Assembly (NCBI GenBank): GCA_947467345.1
Contig: CANIHD010000007.1
Span: 1 to 64,000, forward strand
Direction: 5' to 3'
Source: Alphaproteobacteria bacterium
Lineage (GTDB): Bacteria > Pseudomonadota > Alphaproteobacteria > Micropepsales > Micropepsaceae
DNA length: 64,000 bases
Every line of letters begins with the position of its first letter. The first letter of the stretch is position 1. This document shows positions 8,302 through 17,543 of the stretch, piece after piece. The notes beneath the pieces are model-generated. The model was not told the DNA's origin, made no database searches, and saw nothing but the letters and a program-made list of their open reading frames with translations. The translations under genes were made by a program, and so were the position numbers.

Positions 8302-9505
8302 CCGACACCAAGAGTGAGCCGTCGGCCAGCTGATTCACATAAGCGGGCCGTCCATAGAATTCGTTTTTTGTTTGGTCCAACAATCCCGTCATGAACGGCT
8401 CGATGGTTGCTTTGCCGTCTGCCGTGGGGCGGGCAACGACGACGTCATAGCCGAACTTGTCGCTGCGATTCCACGAGCCGTGACGGGCGATGAACGCGAC
8501 ATTGCGATAATTCGCCGGGAACATGGTGCCCGTATAGAACTTGATCCCAAGTCCGGCAGCGTGCGGGCCGGTCAGCGCCGCAGGCATGACGACATTCGCG
8601 CAGGCGTTTGGCATTTTGATATCGGGATCCGGAATGCCTTGCGCGTGGCAATAGGGGAAGCCGAAGAACGCGCCGTCCTGGCCTGCGGGCAAGCGGTCCA
8701 ATTCATCTTGCGGTCCGTTGTCGCCGGCCCAGTCGCGGCCATTATCGGTGAACCACAACTCACGCGTAACCGGATGCCAGTCGAAACCGACCGTGTTGCG
8801 AATGCCGCGCGCCACGATCTCCATTCCGGTGCCGTCGGCATTGTAGCGGCGGATATGCGCGTGCGTGCCGTTATTGAGTTCGCAAATATTGCAGTTGGCG
8901 CCGACCTGAACGTAGAGCTTTCCGTCCGGTCCGAAGGCGACATATTTCCAATTGTGATGCCGCGTGGCGGGCAGATCGAACGCCGCCGTCATTTCCACCG
9001 GCTGTCCCGGCGCATCCAATTTGTCTTCGATATTGTCGTAGCGGAACACACGGTGGATGGCGAAGACGTAGAGCGCGCCATTGTGAATGACGAGACCGTT
9101 CGGCTCCTGCAATCCTTGGATGATGGTTTTCACCTCGCGCCGTCCGCCGCGATCGGTGATGGCATAGACGCGCCCGATGCCGCGGCTGCCGACGAAGAGC
9201 GTGCCTTTCGGTCCCATCACCATGGTCCGTCCGCCGGGATGGCCTTGCGACCAAATCTCGGCTTTGAACCCCGGCGGCAATTTCAAATGCGCGAGCGGAA
9301 TGCGCTCAGTCGGCGTCAAGGTTGGGGGAACGGGATGGCCGCTTAAGTTCGGATCTTGCGTGCTAGCAGCGGGATTGGATCGGTCGAGGGGGCTGGTCGC
9401 TTGCGGCGCAGGCGCCGTCACCTGGGCGACGAGCTGCGAAGCAGCGAATGCGGCGCCGACAGCGGCCAGCAGCAAACTGTTCCTAAGCATGCGCGTTTTG
9501 ATCAT
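8258..9505 (-). CDS. PQQ-dependent sugar dehydrogenase-like (sorbosone dehydrogenase type)
   Basis: This 415-residue exported protein starts with a signal peptide (MIKTRMLRNSLLLAAVGAAFAASQLVA). It then shows the six-bladed beta-propeller pattern of soluble aldose/sorbosone dehydrogenases: LPPGFKAEIWSQG, LFVGSRGIGRVY, ARGIRNTVGFDWHPVTRELWFTDNGRDW, and FIARHGSWNRSDKFGYDVV. These match the PQQ- and calcium-binding segments of the family, which oxidises sugars or alcohols in the periplasm. Cysteines occur in NCNICELNN. Gene order with the overlapping cytochrome c suggests that electrons pass straight to it. The substrate cannot be read from sequence. No PQQ synthesis genes are present in the window. 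Confidence 0.85.
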   Translation of the reverse strand: MIKTRMLRNSLLLAAVGAAFAASQLVAQVTAPAPQATSPLDRSNPAASTQDPNLSGHPVPPTLTPTERIPLAHLKLPPGFKAEIWSQGHPGGRTMVMGPKGTLFVGSRGIGRVYAITDRGGRREVKTIIQGLQEPNGLVIHNGALYVFAIHRVFRYDNIEDKLDAPGQPVEMTAAFDLPATRHHNWKYVAFGPDGKLYVQVGANCNICELNNGTHAHIRRYNADGTGMEIVARGIRNTVGFDWHPVTRELWFTDNGRDWAGDNGPQDELDRLPAGQDGAFFGFPYCHAQGIPDPDIKMPNACANVVMPAALTGPHAAGLGIKFYTGTMFPANYRNVAFIARHGSWNRSDKFGYDVVVARPTADGKATIEPFMTGLLDQTKNEFYGRPAYVNQLADGSLLVSDEVNGAIYRISYAQ

Positions 9506-9653
9506 CTGCGTCCCTCCCCGGGAATTGATCGCCGTCCGGCGTTGTTAAGGACATCATGCCGTGCGCGCGGGCGTCAGGGAAGCGGAGGTTTCGCCTCTTT
9601 CCGCCTTGAGTGATAGAAGCCGGTGCATAGGGTTCGAAGCAAAAGAGGTTTCC

Positions 9654-10412
9654 ATGTCCAAGGGACTGATAGCCATTGCGGCCTGTATTGCACTTCTGAG
9701 CCACGGCGCCCTGGCCGCTGAGATCAAGGTTTTGACCGCAGGCGCCATGCAGGACGTGGTGGTCGCGGCGGTCCCGGCGTTTGAACGCCAGAGTGGACAC
9801 AAGATCGTTATTGCCTATGACACGGCGGGCGCGCTCGCCAATCGAATCGCCCGCGGCGAAGCCTTCGACTTGGCGGTCCTCACCGAGGCAGGCGTTGACG
9901 ATCTGATCGCGAAGAATTTCACGGCAGCCGGTAGCCGGATGAACCTCGCGAAAGTCGGCGTCGGTGTGATGGTGAAGGCGGGTGCGCCGCGCCCCGACAT
10001 CTCCACGGTGGGCGCGTTCAAGCGCACACTCCTTACTGCCAGAACGGTGGGCTATATCGACCCTGCGTCGGGCGGCTCAAGCGGCATCTATTTCAACGGG
10101 CTGATCGATAAAATGGGCATTGGCGCCGAAATCCGCGCCAAGGCGAAATTGAAATTCGGCGGCGCGGTGGCGGATATGGTCGAGAGCGGCGAAGCCGCTA
10201 TCGGCATTCATCAGATCAGTGAAATTATTCCGCATAAGGGCGTAACGCTGATCGGCCCGCTGCCGGCGGACATACAGAGCTATACGGTCTATGCCGCAGG
10301 TATTGGCCGTGGCGCGCGCGACGCCGTGGCGGCAAAATCATTCATCACTGCGTTATCGTCGGTGAAAACGGGACAGCTTTATCGGGCGCGTGGCATGGAG
10401 CCGGCGCAATAA
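9654..10412 (+). CDS. ModA-like periplasmic substrate-binding protein
   Basis: The 252-residue protein has a signal peptide (MSKGLIAIAACIALLSHGALA-AEIKVL) and the layout of molybdate/sulfate-type binding proteins: VLTAGAMQDVV, VIAYDTAGALANRIARGEAFDLAVLTEAGVDDL, and a late VESGEAAIGIHQISEI. The ATG at 9654 is preceded by AAAGAGG at proper distance; an earlier TTG/GTG would only add an unrelated leader. No ABC permease or ATPase is next to it, so it is an orphan binding protein. Such orphan ModA-like proteins are common in soil alphaproteobacteria, and their ligand is often not molybdate. Confidence 0.75.
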   Translation: MSKGLIAIAACIALLSHGALAAEIKVLTAGAMQDVVVAAVPAFERQSGHKIVIAYDTAGALANRIARGEAFDLAVLTEAGVDDLIAKNFTAAGSRMNLAKVGVGVMVKAGAPRPDISTVGAFKRTLLTARTVGYIDPASGGSSGIYFNGLIDKMGIGAEIRAKAKLKFGGAVADMVESGEAAIGIHQISEIIPHKGVTLIGPLPADIQSYTVYAAGIGRGARDAVAAKSFITALSSVKTGQLYRARGMEPAQ

Positions 10413-10415
10413 TTC

Positions 10416-11395
10416 TTAGCCCCAGGTTTCCTGCACGCCTTGCCGACGCCCGGATCTGGCGACCTGCACGACGGGGGCATCCGGGGTCGCGGCGAGCGGC
10501 ATGCCGAAATGGCGGCCCTGGCCGTATTCGAAACCGAGACTCTTCGCGCGCGAGAACATGCTCTCGTTCTCGATCCATTCGGCGATGGAGGTAACTTCTA
10601 GACTTTCGCAGGTGCCGATCATGCTTTTCAGCAGCGCATCGTCGCGTTTGGATTGTCCCATGCGCTTGACTAGGCTGCCGTCGAATTTGACGAAATCGAC
10701 GATGAACGCGTGAATATATTGCAGCGATGCGGCGCCCGCGCCGAAATCATCCAGCCCGACGCGAAACCCCATCTTGCGCATCGTCTGAATCGCCTTGTCG
10801 GCGAATTCGAGATTTGTCATCTCCGCGCTTTCGGTGATTTCGATATGCACGCGCTTGGCGAATTGCTTGTTGCGCTCGAGCATGGCCGAGAACAGCGCGA
10901 AGGGCGCCGGCGTTCCAATGGTGCAGCCCGAGACGTTCAAGGCGATGGAGGCGCACGCCTTGGGTCCCGCCGCAACGGTCGCGAACACTTTGGACGCGAC
11001 GGCGATATCGAAGGCGCTGGCCATGCCCATTTCCTCCGCGAAGCCGATCAGCTCGCCCGGGCTTTGCCCCTCGACAAATCGCGTCAGAGCTTCGTAATGC
11101 GAAACCTCACCCGTTTTTAGATTTACGATCGGATCGAAGACGATGGCGAATGTGCCGTCACGAGGCGGCCGCCGGGATTGAGACTGCGCGAGAGCGACGT
11201 GAATTTTTTAGCAGCGTTCGGCGCGAAGAGCCGGCCGGCCATTTGCCCCCTAAGCGAGTCGGGCGTTTGGGTGGAAATGCCTTTGGTCGCCCCGGTCGCG
11301 AACAGGATTTTCCCTTCGCGGTCGGTTTCGAAGAGAAGGTCGGCGTTCGCAAACGCGAACCCGAGCAGGCGCACGGGATCGACCATTCCCCTCAA
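10416..11395 (-). pseudogene. PAS-EAL cyclic-di-GMP phosphodiesterase gene, frameshifted and internally deleted
   Basis: The first part (11395 down to about 11200) encodes a PAS-like start, LLGFAFANADLLFETDREG. It runs out of frame into a stop near 11123. The EAL domain is in another frame from about 11170 to 10416. All key EAL residues are present: EALTRF, NVSG, EITES, DDFGAG, VKFDGS, AEWIE and YGQG. In the EAL frame a TAA stop lies upstream near 11208, and there is no start codon before EALTRF; the first ATG (11030) falls after the EAL motif. Related proteins have about 150 more residues between the two parts, so a deletion with a frameshift is the simplest explanation. A truncated EAL protein from 11030 would lack the essential glutamate of EAL. 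Confidence 0.7.
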
Positions 11396-11502
11396 TATCC
11401 TCGACCGAAATCAGTTCCGAGAATGGTCGATAGAAATGAACAGCGCCTTAAATCTCGTTCTGCGTAAGCGATAATTGACGGCAAAAATGCTTTCGGCCGT
11501 CC

Positions 11503-11949
11503 TCAGGGGCGGGCGTAGGAATAGCCCTTCTCCTGAAGCTCCATCACACGCACGATTCCGGCCGGGACAATCTGAACGCCCGGGAGCGGAATGATTTCTT
11601 TGCCCTCGCGGGCCTCGGTACCGGCCTTGGAATTGGCGCACATGCTGAGCGTGATATCTGGAATGCTGGCGCGCGCTTCCACGATGCGCGCCTTCACGGG
11701 AGATGTATCGCTGCGAAGCATGGTGATGCCCGGGCCGTAGGTCACGATTTCCACGATGAATTTCTCGCCTTTGGAATCGTAGTATTTCTTGGCGTTCATC
11801 GCGTTGCCGAGCGCAACCGTCATGGCGCCCTCATCGGCCGATGAGACCTGAATGACGAGCTTATGCTCTGGCGCCTGCTGTGCCGACACAGGCGCGGCGA
11901 ACAGAAATGCAAGCGTGAGCGCGCTAAGAAGCGATAGAAGGCGTGACAT
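11503..11949 (-). CDS. periplasmic DsrE/DsrF-like protein
   Basis: The 148-residue protein has a signal peptide (MSRLLSLLSALTLAFLFAAPVSA) followed by a DsrE-like fold with family landmarks: HKLVIQVSSAD, VEIVTYGPGITMLRSDTSPVK, LSMCANSKAG, and the ending PAGIVRVMELQEKGYSYARP. Cytoplasmic DsrE proteins relay sulfur through a cysteine; exported relatives such as this keep one cysteine (MCANS) but their task is unknown. The start at 11949 follows GGGAGATT. It stands alone, divergent from the TTT transporter genes. Confidence 0.85.
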   Translation of the reverse strand: MSRLLSLLSALTLAFLFAAPVSAQQAPEHKLVIQVSSADEGAMTVALGNAMNAKKYYDSKGEKFIVEIVTYGPGITMLRSDTSPVKARIVEARASIPDITLSMCANSKAGTEAREGKEIIPLPGVQIVPAGIVRVMELQEKGYSYARP

Positions 11950-12102
11950 GGCGGAATCTCCCTGGCGAATTTTCAGCCACGCTAAGCGCCTGCACCGCAT
12001 TCCACAAGAAATTCTCGGGCATTTGCGGGGCCTAAGGCCTCTGCTAGCATCGCGATCGAACAAAGAGCGCGGGACTTAGATTCCGCCGATTGGGAGGCCG
12101 CC

Positions 12103-13080
12103 TTGCCGTCACGTCGTGAGCTGCTTGTGGCCGGGCTTGGATCGGCAGCCTTGGGCCTTGGTCTCGGCGGGGCCGGCGCGCAAACGGAGCCGTTACCGAA
12201 GCTGAACGTCATGGTGCCGTCGGGCCCCGGCGGCGGATGGGACCAGACGGCGCGCACCATGGAATTGGCTATGCGCACCGACAGGCTGGTGCGCGATTAC
12301 CGCGTCGAACACGTTTTGGGCGCAGGCGGCGCCATCGGCCTCACACGCTTTCTGGCAACGCGTAAAGGCAAAGGCGACGAAATGCTTGTCGCCGGCATGG
12401 TGATGCTGGGCGCTTTGGCAGCGAACAAATCACCGGCGAAACTCACCAACGCGACGCCGATTGCGCGCCTGACCGGTGAGTTCGAAGTTATCGCGGTGCC
12501 GGCGAATTCGCCGCTGAAGTCGATGCGCGATCTCGTTGCCATGTTCAACGCCGATCCCGGAAAGGTTTCGTGGGTCGGCGGGTCCGCCGGCGGCAGCGAC
12601 CACATTCTAGCCGGCATGATTGCGAAGGCGGTTGGAGGCGATGCGCGCCGCGTTGCCTATGTCGCCTATGCCGGAAGCGGGCAGGCTCTTGCATCGCTTC
12701 TCGGCGGACAAACGACATGCGGCGTTTCCGGCTGGGGTGAATTTGGTGAGCAGATCAAAGCCGGAAAATTGCACCCTTTGGCGTTGTCCTCCGACGTGCG
12801 GCAACCGGGCATCGATGTGCCGACGTTGAAAGAGCAGGGCATCGATGTGGAGCTGTTCAATTGGCGCGGCGTATTTGCGGCGCCCGGAATTACGCCGGCG
12901 CAACGCGCGGCGCTCGTCAGGTTGATCGAGCGCATGGTCAAAGGCCCAAGCTGGCAGGCCGAACTGAAGAAGAAGGATTGGACCGACATCTATTTGGCGG
13001 GCGATGCGTTCGGCAAATATGTCAGCGATGAAACGGCGCGCATTACCCACGTCGTTGCCGAGCTCGGCCTTACGAAGTGA
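12103..13080 (+). CDS. tctC: TTT transporter periplasmic binding protein TctC (copy 1)
   Basis: The 325-residue protein is a Bug/TctC-type extracytoplasmic receptor for a carboxylate. It starts at a TTG preceded by an excellent GGGAGG. The N-terminus has SRRELLVAGLGSAALGLGLGG, a twin-arginine-like signal, unlike the Sec signals of the other tctC genes here. The ligand loops are MVPSGPGGGWDQTARTM, with the conserved aspartate, and VLGAGGAIGLTRF. The C-terminal region follows the family pattern. Its stop overlaps the GTG of tctB by 4 nt, so the three genes form an operon that brings in an organic acid driven by the ion gradient. The ligand is unknown. Confidence 0.88.
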   Translation: MPSRRELLVAGLGSAALGLGLGGAGAQTEPLPKLNVMVPSGPGGGWDQTARTMELAMRTDRLVRDYRVEHVLGAGGAIGLTRFLATRKGKGDEMLVAGMVMLGALAANKSPAKLTNATPIARLTGEFEVIAVPANSPLKSMRDLVAMFNADPGKVSWVGGSAGGSDHILAGMIAKAVGGDARRVAYVAYAGSGQALASLLGGQTTCGVSGWGEFGEQIKAGKLHPLALSSDVRQPGIDVPTLKEQGIDVELFNWRGVFAAPGITPAQRAALVRLIERMVKGPSWQAELKKKDWTDIYLAGDAFGKYVSDETARITHVVAELGLTK

Positions 13081-13547
13081 ATTTGCGCGAATCTCGGAGC
13101 GGGCTTTTCGTCGGTTTAGGCATCATCGCGCTTGCAGCCGTTCTCGCCTGGCAAACAAGTCTTATCCCCAGCGAAGCTGCCTATGCCCAAGTTGGCCCCA
13201 CGGTGGTGCCGTGGCTTGTCACCGCGATGCTCGCGGTTCTCGGCGTGGCGTTGATATTTGAAACTTCCGGGGAACGCGACGCCGCCGAAGAGCCGCGCGG
13301 TGCTTTGGACCATCGCCCGCTGATGTGGGTGATTGCCGGTCTCGTCATCAATGTGACGACCATCACCTATCTCGGATTTATCATCGCCTCGACGGCATTG
13401 TTTGTGTGCGCCGCGCGTGGATTCGACAGCAAATCGCCCTTGCGCGATGCCGCGGTGGGCCTCGCCATCGCTGTAGTCGTCTATGTCGGATTCGACCGTG
13501 GCCTCGGCTACGAAATCGGCGACGGCCTGATCGAAAATCTCCTCTGA
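13077..13547 (+). CDS. tctB: TTT transporter small membrane subunit TctB (copy 1)
   Basis: A 156-residue membrane protein starting at a GTG that overlaps the tctC stop (GTGA). It has four hydrophobic segments (roughly residues 10-27, 42-60, 82-120 and 128-146), the normal topology for TctB. This family is poorly conserved, so identity rests on size, membrane pattern and position between tctC and tctA. Its last codon overlaps the ATG of tctA. Confidence 0.85.
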   Translation: MNLRESRSGLFVGLGIIALAAVLAWQTSLIPSEAAYAQVGPTVVPWLVTAMLAVLGVALIFETSGERDAAEEPRGALDHRPLMWVIAGLVINVTTITYLGFIIASTALFVCAARGFDSKSPLRDAAVGLAIAVVVYVGFDRGLGYEIGDGLIENLL

Positions 13548-15040
13548 TGGAAACGCTGGGCTATCTAGCGCAAGGATTTGCCGTCGCGCTCACATGGGAC
13601 AAGCTCATGTGGTCCTTTGTCGGCGTCAGTGTGGGAACGGCGGTCGGCGTATTGCCCGGCCTCGGGCCTGCTCTGACCATCGCATTGCTTTTGCCGCTTA
13701 CCTATCAGGTCGATGCTGCATCTGTCTTCATGCTGTTTGCCGGAATTTACTACGGCGCCATGTATGGCGGATCGACGGCGTCCATTCTCCTCAACACGCC
13801 GGGCGAAACCGCCAGCATCGTCACCGCGCTCGAAGGCAATAAAATGGCGCGGAAGGGACGCGCGGGCGCGGCGCTGGCAACCGCGGCGATTGGTTCATTC
13901 GTCGCCGGCACTATCGGCACCATTGGCCTGACATTCCTCGCTGTGCCGGTGGTGGATTTCGCGCTGCGCTTCGGGCCGCCCGAATATTTCGCGTTGATGG
14001 TGGTGGCCTTCGCCACCGTATCTGCTGTGCTCGGCACATCGGTGATGCGTGGGTTCACGAGCCTCGGCGTAGGCATCTTTCTCGGCCTCATTGGCATCGA
14101 TCTGCAAACCGGGCAATCGCGCTTCACCTTCGGCGTGGAAGAACTTCTCGACGGCATCAATGTCATTATTGTTGCGGTCGGCCTCTTTGCGGTGGGCGAG
14201 ACGCTCTACCTCGCGGCGTACAAAGAGCTCCGCCGGATCGACACGATTGCGGTGAAGGATTCGATCTGGATGAGCGCCGCCGATTGGTCGCGCTCATGGA
14301 AGCCATGGCTGCGCGGCGCGTTGATCGGATTTCCGATTGGCGCCATGCCGGCCGGCGGCGCCGAAATACCGACGTTCCTTTCCTATTGGCTGGAAAAGCG
14401 CCTGTGCAAACACAAAGGCGAGTTCGGCCACGGCGCTATTGAAGGCGTTGCTGGTCCCGAGGCGGCAAACAATGCATCCGCGGCGGGCGTACTCGTGCCG
14501 ATGCTGGCGTTCGGTCTGCCGACTTCTGCGACCGCTGCGATTATGTTGTCCGCGTTTCAGAGCTACGGCATCACGCCAGGGCCGCAATTGCTGACCGATC
14601 AGCCGCAGCTTGTCTGGAGCCTGATCGCCAGCCTCTATATCGGCAACGTGATGCTCTTGATTCTGAATCTGCCGCTGGTCGGAATCTGGGTTCAGATTCT
14701 CAAAATTCCGCAATCCATGCTGTACGGCGCCATATTGGTGTTCGCGACCATCGGTACCTATGGCATCAGCCGTTCGGTGGTCGATCTCATATTGCTCTAC
14801 ATCATGGGCGCGATGGGATTTGCGATGCGGCGCTTCGATTTCCCGACCGCGCCGGTGATCATCGGGATGATTTTAGGCCCGTTGGCAGAGCAGGAATTTC
14901 GCCGCGCCATGACCATCAGCCAGGGCGATCTCACGATCTTCGTGACGCGTCCGCTATCGCTGACATTGTTGTCGGTTGCGGCGATCGCAATCTTAGCGCC
15001 GCCACTGTGGCGAATGACGAATATGTCTCGCGCGAGATGA
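13547..15040 (+). CDS. tctA: TTT transporter large membrane subunit TctA (copy 1)
   Basis: The 497-residue permease has about 12 membrane segments in two related halves. Each half carries the family glycine motif: [17 protein letters not shown] (about 35-51) in the first, and [17 protein letters not shown] in the second. Other TctA signatures are [15 protein letters not shown] and [27 protein letters not shown]. The ATG overlaps the tctB stop (TGATG). A 13-bp hairpin follows at 15053. The operon faces a two-component system on the other strand, which may control it as TctDE does in enterobacteria. Confidence 0.92.
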   Translation: METLGYLAQGFAVALTWDKLMWSFVGVSVGTAVGVLPGLGPALTIALLLPLTYQVDAASVFMLFAGIYYGAMYGGSTASILLNTPGETASIVTALEGNKMARKGRAGAALATAAIGSFVAGTIGTIGLTFLAVPVVDFALRFGPPEYFALMVVAFATVSAVLGTSVMRGFTSLGVGIFLGLIGIDLQTGQSRFTFGVEELLDGINVIIVAVGLFAVGETLYLAAYKELRRIDTIAVKDSIWMSAADWSRSWKPWLRGALIGFPIGAMPAGGAEIPTFLSYWLEKRLCKHKGEFGHGAIEGVAGPEAANNASAAGVLVPMLAFGLPTSATAAIMLSAFQSYGITPGPQLLTDQPQLVWSLIASLYIGNVMLLILNLPLVGIWVQILKIPQSMLYGAILVFATIGTYGISRSVVDLILLYIMGAMGFAMRRFDFPTAPVIIGMILGPLAEQEFRRAMTISQGDLTIFVTRPLSLTLLSVAAIAILAPPLWRMTNMSRAR

Positions 15041-15052
15041 TTTGAGTTAGCT

Positions 15053-15095
15053 TTCGCACCGGCGGTTGGCGGGGGGCGTCTTCCGCCGGTGCGAA
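15053..15095. terminator. 13-bp perfect hairpin between convergent genes
   Basis: TTCGCACCGGCGG (15053-15065) and its exact complement (15083-15095) enclose a 17-base loop. The hairpin lies 13 nt after the tctA stop and before the end of the convergent kinase gene. There is no U-run on either side, so it may be a factor-dependent or mRNA-stabilising hairpin rather than a classical intrinsic terminator. Confidence 0.6.
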
Positions 15096-15250
15096 GCTCT
15101 GCTGGTGGAACAGCATGGTCAGGGATGACCCTGAGACCAGTCGGCGGTTCGTTCTGCCGAGTGCGGAACGCGACAAGGGGGAGCCCCGTCAGCACGTCCC
15201 ACCGACCGACAATCACAATAAACAAAAGCGCATCGGCCGGTACTTAAGTG

Positions 15251-15262
15251 ATGTTAAGTGAT
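15251..15262 (-). repeat. 12-base sequence shared by both flanks of the two-component genes
   Basis: ATGTTAAGTGAT here is the exact inverse of ATCACTTAACAT at 17479-17490, upstream of the response regulator gene. At this site TTAAGTGA occurs twice, 10 bases apart (15244-15261), overlapping the kinase stop codon. It could be a regulator-binding site facing the TTT operon or chance. Confidence 0.35.
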
Positions 15263-16594
15263 ATTGCGCGAGATCTTGCCATCGACGGGAAGAATGATGC
15301 GCGCAGCAAGTCCGCGCGGCATGTGTTCGAAGAGCTCTATCTTTCCGCCATGCGCGGCAATGAGATCGCGCGCAATGGAAAGTCCGATGCCGATGCCAAT
15401 CGGCGACAATGACGGGCAGAGCTGCTTGTCGCGTGAGGCAGGCGTGTCCGTGCCGCCATCGCTAACGCCGTTATCGGACACATCGATCTCTACGGGCTCT
15501 CCCGGTGGCGCATGCAGCGAGACAGTGAGTTTGGATCCGTATCGTGCCGTGCTTTCCAACACATTCGCCACTGCGCGCGAGAGGGAATGGGGCCGGCACG
15601 TATAGACGAAATGGCCGACGCCTTCGTAGCCGACCGCGCGGCCCTCATCGGAAAACTCCGCGCTGATGGTCTGCAACAGGCTGGGCAGATCGACCCGCTC
15701 GGCGCCCTCGGCCGCTCCGTTACCGCGTAGGAATTCCATCATGTCGGCTAAACGGTCGCCGGTTTTGCGCAAATCCGCCACTAGATATTCGCGTGCTGCG
15801 GATTCCGGCAGTCGTTCGCTCCGCAAAAGCGCCCGCGTCAGCGGCGTGCGTAGATCGTGGCTGATTCCCATCAGCATGGAGGTGCGCTCGTCCACCAAAT
15901 GCTGGATACGAAGCCGCATGTCGTTGAGCGCGCGCGCGGTTTGCGCGATTTCACGCGGGCCCCGCTCATTTAATGGCTGATTGTTCTTGAGCGTGCGGCC
16001 GAAATCATCCGCCGCCTCGGCGAAGGAGCGTAAAGGCGCGGTGATCCAGCGAACGGCATAAGCAGAAAGAACCAGCAGACTCAGCGTTGCGACGGTGAGC
16101 GTCGTCAAAGCTGGGCCATGCAATAGCGGCAAGGCTTCCGGCGAAGAAGGAATTCGAAAAACGAGCGCCTCCTCGGCGCCGCGATCGACGACGACGAATT
16201 CGCTGCCGCCATCATCCGGCTGCAACTTCAGCAGTTTAAGTCCGCGCTCGGCTGCCAATTTCTCGACGGCGCGTTTCAGAAAAGACGGCTCCTGCGGTAG
16301 CGACGGCGTGGCGACAAGCGACGACACGGAAGCATTCTCGACCCCAACGCCCATGGTTTTGGCACCGTCGAGAATATTCCAAAATTCATCGAGGGATTTG
16401 GCGCGGGTGAGAAGCTCGGCCAGCGTTACAATTTGCGCCGCGGCGCTTTCCGGGTGCGTGCCGCGTTCGTTGTGCCGGAACTGGTAGGTTGCAATCGCAA
16501 ATGTAAGCGCATTGCCAAGAAGCAGCGAGACAACGACAAGTCCGGTAATCTGCATCGCGACGGTGTTGGGGATCAACCGCCTCAACATGCTCAT
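15254..16594 (-). CDS. sensor histidine kinase with degenerate N and G1 boxes
   Basis: This 446-residue inner-membrane kinase has two transmembrane segments (about 13-35 and 162-182) around a periplasmic sensor region of some 125 residues, then a HAMP-like linker. The phosphorylation box is intact: GISHDLRTPLTR, with the histidine near residue 246. The ATP-binding part is odd. EnvZ-type kinases have NMVVNAARYG; here it is NVLESTARYG, so the second asparagine is Ser. The G1 box normally reads DxGxGI; here it is DNGVSDGG. The G2 glycines (GIGIGLSIARDL) are present. The gene overlaps the response regulator stop by 4 nt (ATGA). It may be a weak kinase that acts mainly as a phosphatase, and it likely controls the adjacent TTT operon. 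Confidence 0.85.
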   Translation of the reverse strand: MSMLRRLIPNTVAMQITGLVVVSLLLGNALTFAIATYQFRHNERGTHPESAAAQIVTLAELLTRAKSLDEFWNILDGAKTMGVGVENASVSSLVATPSLPQEPSFLKRAVEKLAAERGLKLLKLQPDDGGSEFVVVDRGAEEALVFRIPSSPEALPLLHGPALTTLTVATLSLLVLSAYAVRWITAPLRSFAEAADDFGRTLKNNQPLNERGPREIAQTARALNDMRLRIQHLVDERTSMLMGISHDLRTPLTRALLRSERLPESAAREYLVADLRKTGDRLADMMEFLRGNGAAEGAERVDLPSLLQTISAEFSDEGRAVGYEGVGHFVYTCRPHSLSRAVANVLESTARYGSKLTVSLHAPPGEPVEIDVSDNGVSDGGTDTPASRDKQLCPSLSPIGIGIGLSIARDLIAAHGGKIELFEHMPRGLAARIILPVDGKISRNIT

Positions 16595-17394
16595 TTTATG
16601 GTGACCACGGGCGTGAACATGTATCCGCCCAACCGGATGGTTTTGATGAACAGCGGATCGTGCGAGTCAATTTCGACTTTTTGCCGTACGCGGCTGACGT
16701 GAACGTCGATGCTGCGTTCGATAGGGCCGGCAAGACCGCTATGGGTCAGTTCCAGCAATTGCTCGCGCGATAAAATGCGATTGGGATTGCGGCAGAACGC
16801 AAGCAGAAGATCGAACTCCGCGCTGGTCAGCTGCACCTTCACATTACGGGGATCGCTCAATTGTCGCGTTGTCGGATTGATCGTCCAGCCTTCGAATTCG
16901 AGCGTGGCATTTTGTGGTTGGATCGATTTCTGATCCGGCGCCGCGCGGCGCAATAATGCCCTGATGCGCGCGATCAATTCGCGGGAGCTGAAGGGCTTGC
17001 TCATATAATCGTCGGCGCCGATTTCGAGTCCGACCACGCGGTCGACCTCTTCGCCAAGCGCCGTGAGCATGATGATCGGAATAGCCGAACCCGAGCGCAG
17101 GCGCCGACATACGCTGAAGCCATCTTCGCCCGGCAGCATCACATCGAGGATCACGAGATCGATTTGGGTGCGATCTAGGATCGCGTCCATCTCGGCGGCG
17201 GATGCAGCCCGCGAGGCGGCGAATCCGCATTCGATCAGCGTCTCCGCAAGAATGCGTGATATTTGCGGGTCGTCTTCAACCAGCAAAATATGCGGGATGG
17301 GATTCGACGCCGCGGCGACGTTCGGACCTAATCCGGGGACATACATGTCCTCAGCCGGTGCCATTCTTTTTTGAGAAGCGCTGGCAGATGTCAT
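16591..17394 (-). CDS. OmpR-family response regulator
   Basis: The receiver domain starts HILLVEDD, with phosphorylation aspartate about residue 84 (VILDVMLPGEDGF) and switch lysine about 133 (SKPFSSREL). A winged-helix DNA-binding domain follows, with LTSAEFDLLLAF and SIDVHVSRVRQKVE. The start is ambiguous: ATGs at 17394, 17364 and 17346 are all in frame. I chose 17394, which has a G-rich stretch upstream; all give a short unstructured leader before the receiver. It is cotranscribed with the kinase. Convergent placement with tctCBA suggests a TctD-like role, but no regulatory data exist. Confidence 0.88.
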   Translation of the reverse strand: MTSASASQKRMAPAEDMYVPGLGPNVAAASNPIPHILLVEDDPQISRILAETLIECGFAASRAASAAEMDAILDRTQIDLVILDVMLPGEDGFSVCRRLRSGSAIPIIMLTALGEEVDRVVGLEIGADDYMSKPFSSRELIARIRALLRRAAPDQKSIQPQNATLEFEGWTINPTTRQLSDPRNVKVQLTSAEFDLLLAFCRNPNRILSREQLLELTHSGLAGPIERSIDVHVSRVRQKVEIDSHDPLFIKTIRLGGYMFTPVVTIK

Positions 17395-17478
17395 TCGCCC
17401 CCGACATGTTGATGTTTGTGAAGTTCCTATTTCACCTACTTGCCGGGGAAAACCAAGGGCTGCGGTGTCATCCGCAAC

Positions 17479-17490
17479 ATCACTTAACAT
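17479..17490 (+). promoter_or_regulatory. possible regulator-binding site upstream of the response regulator
   Basis: ATCACTTAACAT lies about 85 nt upstream of the response-regulator start and recurs in inverted form at 15251-15262 at the far end of the kinase gene. A shared 12-mer at both ends of the locus is compatible with autoregulation, but nothing else supports it. Confidence 0.3.
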
Positions 17491-17543
17491 TACCTCTGGG
17501 TCACAATGCGCGGCGAAGTTGCTTTGTTCCGTTCCGAAACCAA

